Assembly: GCA_030068145.1 (NCBI GenBank)
Contig: JAPJBO010000476.1
Coordinates: 1 to 64,000 of the forward strand
Source of the DNA: Diplonema papillatum
Taxonomy: Eukaryota; Euglenozoa; Diplonemea; Diplonemida; Diplonemidae
Length of the DNA: 64,000 nt
Direction: 5' to 3'
A model generated the notes under the pieces. It saw only the letters and a program-made list of their open reading frames with translations. It did not search any database and was not told where the DNA came from. Positions 62,669-64,000 of this stretch are shown piece by piece. Numbering within the stretch: the stretch's first letter is position 1; every line of letters starts with the position of its first letter. The position numbers and the translations under genes are program-made.

Positions 62669-63798
62669 TGCCCAAACTTAGTTGTGACAGCACACACGAT
62701 CCTAACCGCGGCAATCGATGTGCCCGCTGTGGAGCCATCGGCCTGGCCCACTGCCTAAAAACTAGGCTGCGAACTAAAGAGAATCAGTCTCGGTTCGCTC
62801 TTCCGGAGAACCCCAATCAGCCTTGGGGTTGTCCTGTCTGTTCTTGGCTGGTCCACAAGGGCCAGGAGCTGGTGCCGGTCGAGCGAGAAGACCCCACCGT
62901 TCTTCCCCCCGATTGGGACGCCGAGTCAGCCCTCGGCGATTTCTCGGATGCACCGGACATCGGACCCGAGATTCCAGAAGCCTTCCTCAGGCACTCTGAT
63001 CCCGCCGTTGCCCAGTTGGCCAACATTGCTGCCAAGCAGCGCACATTCCTGCTCGCCGCTAAGCTGTCAGCCCAGCAACAGGCGCTGAGGATCCCGTACG
63101 ACCTCGATGTCAGACGGGTTGGAGCCTGGCTCCCATACATAGGATCAGCCTCCTGTGTCGATGCGATCCTGAATGAGGTCGCTCGTAGGTATGGTCCGTT
63201 CCTCGAGCGGCCAACCTCCCCTGGGTCCACTGCTGTCGGGCAAGAACAGCGGACATTGTGGAAGGTCCTGCGAAGGTTCTGCAGAGAGCGGGACACGTGG
63301 AGGGAGGAACAGCTTCCTGCCCTCAATGCGATCATGGTGCGCATGGAAACGCTGAAATACTTCAGCGAGACGGGATTACCCCACTCTGTGGCCCGTGCAC
63401 GCGGAGTGGCCTATGAGTCATATGTGGAAGACATTCTTTTCGGGGAGTTTAATGACCATATCCTCCGCGTGGCTGTAGCCCGCACCGAAAATGGCGAGGA
63501 CGTCAAGAACGCCTGGAAGGCGGCCTCGGCCGTCAACTCCAAGAACCCCATGCCTAGTCGTAGCTCTTCCGGCCATGCCGGTTCCCGTAAGAGAGGGGTC
63601 CCCCTAGAACAACCCCAAGCGAAGCGGTCAAAAAAACTGACTGACGGGAGTGTCGACTTATCCCATTCCCTCGAGACCGTGTTCCCCTCCCGACCCACCC
63701 ATTTTGGCGGCGGACCCGCTGAAAATCTGGAGGGAACAGTTAGGTCAAGGCCGCATACGGAAAGGCACTCTCCTGTCAAAAGAATCGGGAAGGTGTGA
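62669..63798 (+). CDS. Zinc-binding ORF of a probable retroelement
   Basis: The phase is open from before 62669 to TGA 63798; the obvious start (GTG 62872) cuts off a clear zinc region. Visible: SCDSTHDPNRGNRCARCGAIGLAHC then WGCPVCSWLVHKG, a Cys/His cluster. An acidic segment follows (PPDWDAESALGDFSDAPDIG), a helical middle (AVAQLANIAAKQRTFLLAAK, RYGPFLER) and a Ser/Lys-rich tail with KRSKK. No ATG is found in phase near the start, so the first residues may be spliced. The sequence after the stop is repeated at 54.25 kb, showing that the locus is mobile. A gag-like first ORF of a DIRS/Ngaro-like or other retroelement is my best inference; the polymerase would lie beyond the window. Confidence 0.5.
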
Positions 63799-63955
63799 CT
63801 GACATTCTTTGATCCTGTTGGTTCGGGCTTGTTCAGGAGTGCTACCATTTACTTGTCGTCGAAGCCAGCCCCACCCCGAATTCTTCTGGTGTCGATTCGA
63901 GGTGGTCGTGCTCGTCTAGCCATGCGTCTTGCTCCAGTTCCCTCAGTAAACTGCA
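63792..63955 (+). repeat. Segment repeated at 54.25 kb
   Basis: gtgtgactgacattctttga, gttcaggagtgctaccattt and gtcgaagccagccccacccc match 54247-54418 almost exactly apart from a 12-bp indel. It begins at the stop codon of the preceding ORF. Confidence 0.9.
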
Positions 63956-64000
63956 AGAGGTCCCACTTCTCAAGCAGAACCTGCTCAGGACTATGTCCTC

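Overview
The window is a repeat- and transposon-dense stretch of a nuclear eukaryotic genome. Evidence for this: spliced genes with GT-AG introns, GC-rich codon third positions in the host-like exons, eukaryotic transposon families (Mutator-like, pogo/Jerky-like and restriction-like-endonuclease non-LTR elements), many minisatellites, no Shine-Dalgarno-led operons, and no rRNA or tRNA genes I could confirm. A protist or alga fits best, but I cannot name the organism from sequence alone.

Layout. 1-10 kb: a non-LTR retrotransposon ORF (1779-7409, minus) with two 2A-type ribosome-skipping motifs, lying between two inverted arrays of a ~203-bp repeat. 10-12 kb: a fold-back element with a telomere-like minisatellite. 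12-20 kb: three adjacent or neighbouring Mutator-like elements; the central one (14.4-18.6 kb) carries a MULE transposase, and the 12.3-14.1 kb one has an exact 10-bp target duplication. 20-27 kb: two more terminal-inverted-repeat elements and a reverse-transcriptase relic. 27.5-29.2 kb: a possible host gene with a coiled coil. 29.5-36.3 kb: nested AT-rich elements with two broken pogo-type transposases. 37-39 kb: a paired zinc-finger ORF and a 3' exon of another gene. 39-42.7 kb: few recognisable features apart from compound inverted repeats. 42.7 kb: a compact one-exon membrane-protein gene. 46.3-52 kb: a convincing three-exon gene whose two introns are filled with minisatellites, including an array of about 83 copies of 30 bp. 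52-60 kb: short dispersed repeats, a (CA)n tract, a zinc-finger ORF, a minus-strand exon and a terminal-inverted-repeat element. 60.2-61.9 kb: a spliced gene with a triplicated splice acceptor. 62.6-64 kb: the start of a further zinc-binding ORF, probably of a mobile element, running to the window edge.

The host genes (around 27.5, 37-39, 42.7, 46-52, 56.6-57 and 60-62 kb) show no common pathway. The recurring theme is structural: genes and transposons are built around tandem repeats. Many sequence-unrelated arrays share a period of 29-31 bp, about three helical turns. Several Mutator-like elements carry such arrays as their subterminal repeats, and one host gene carries one inside an intron.
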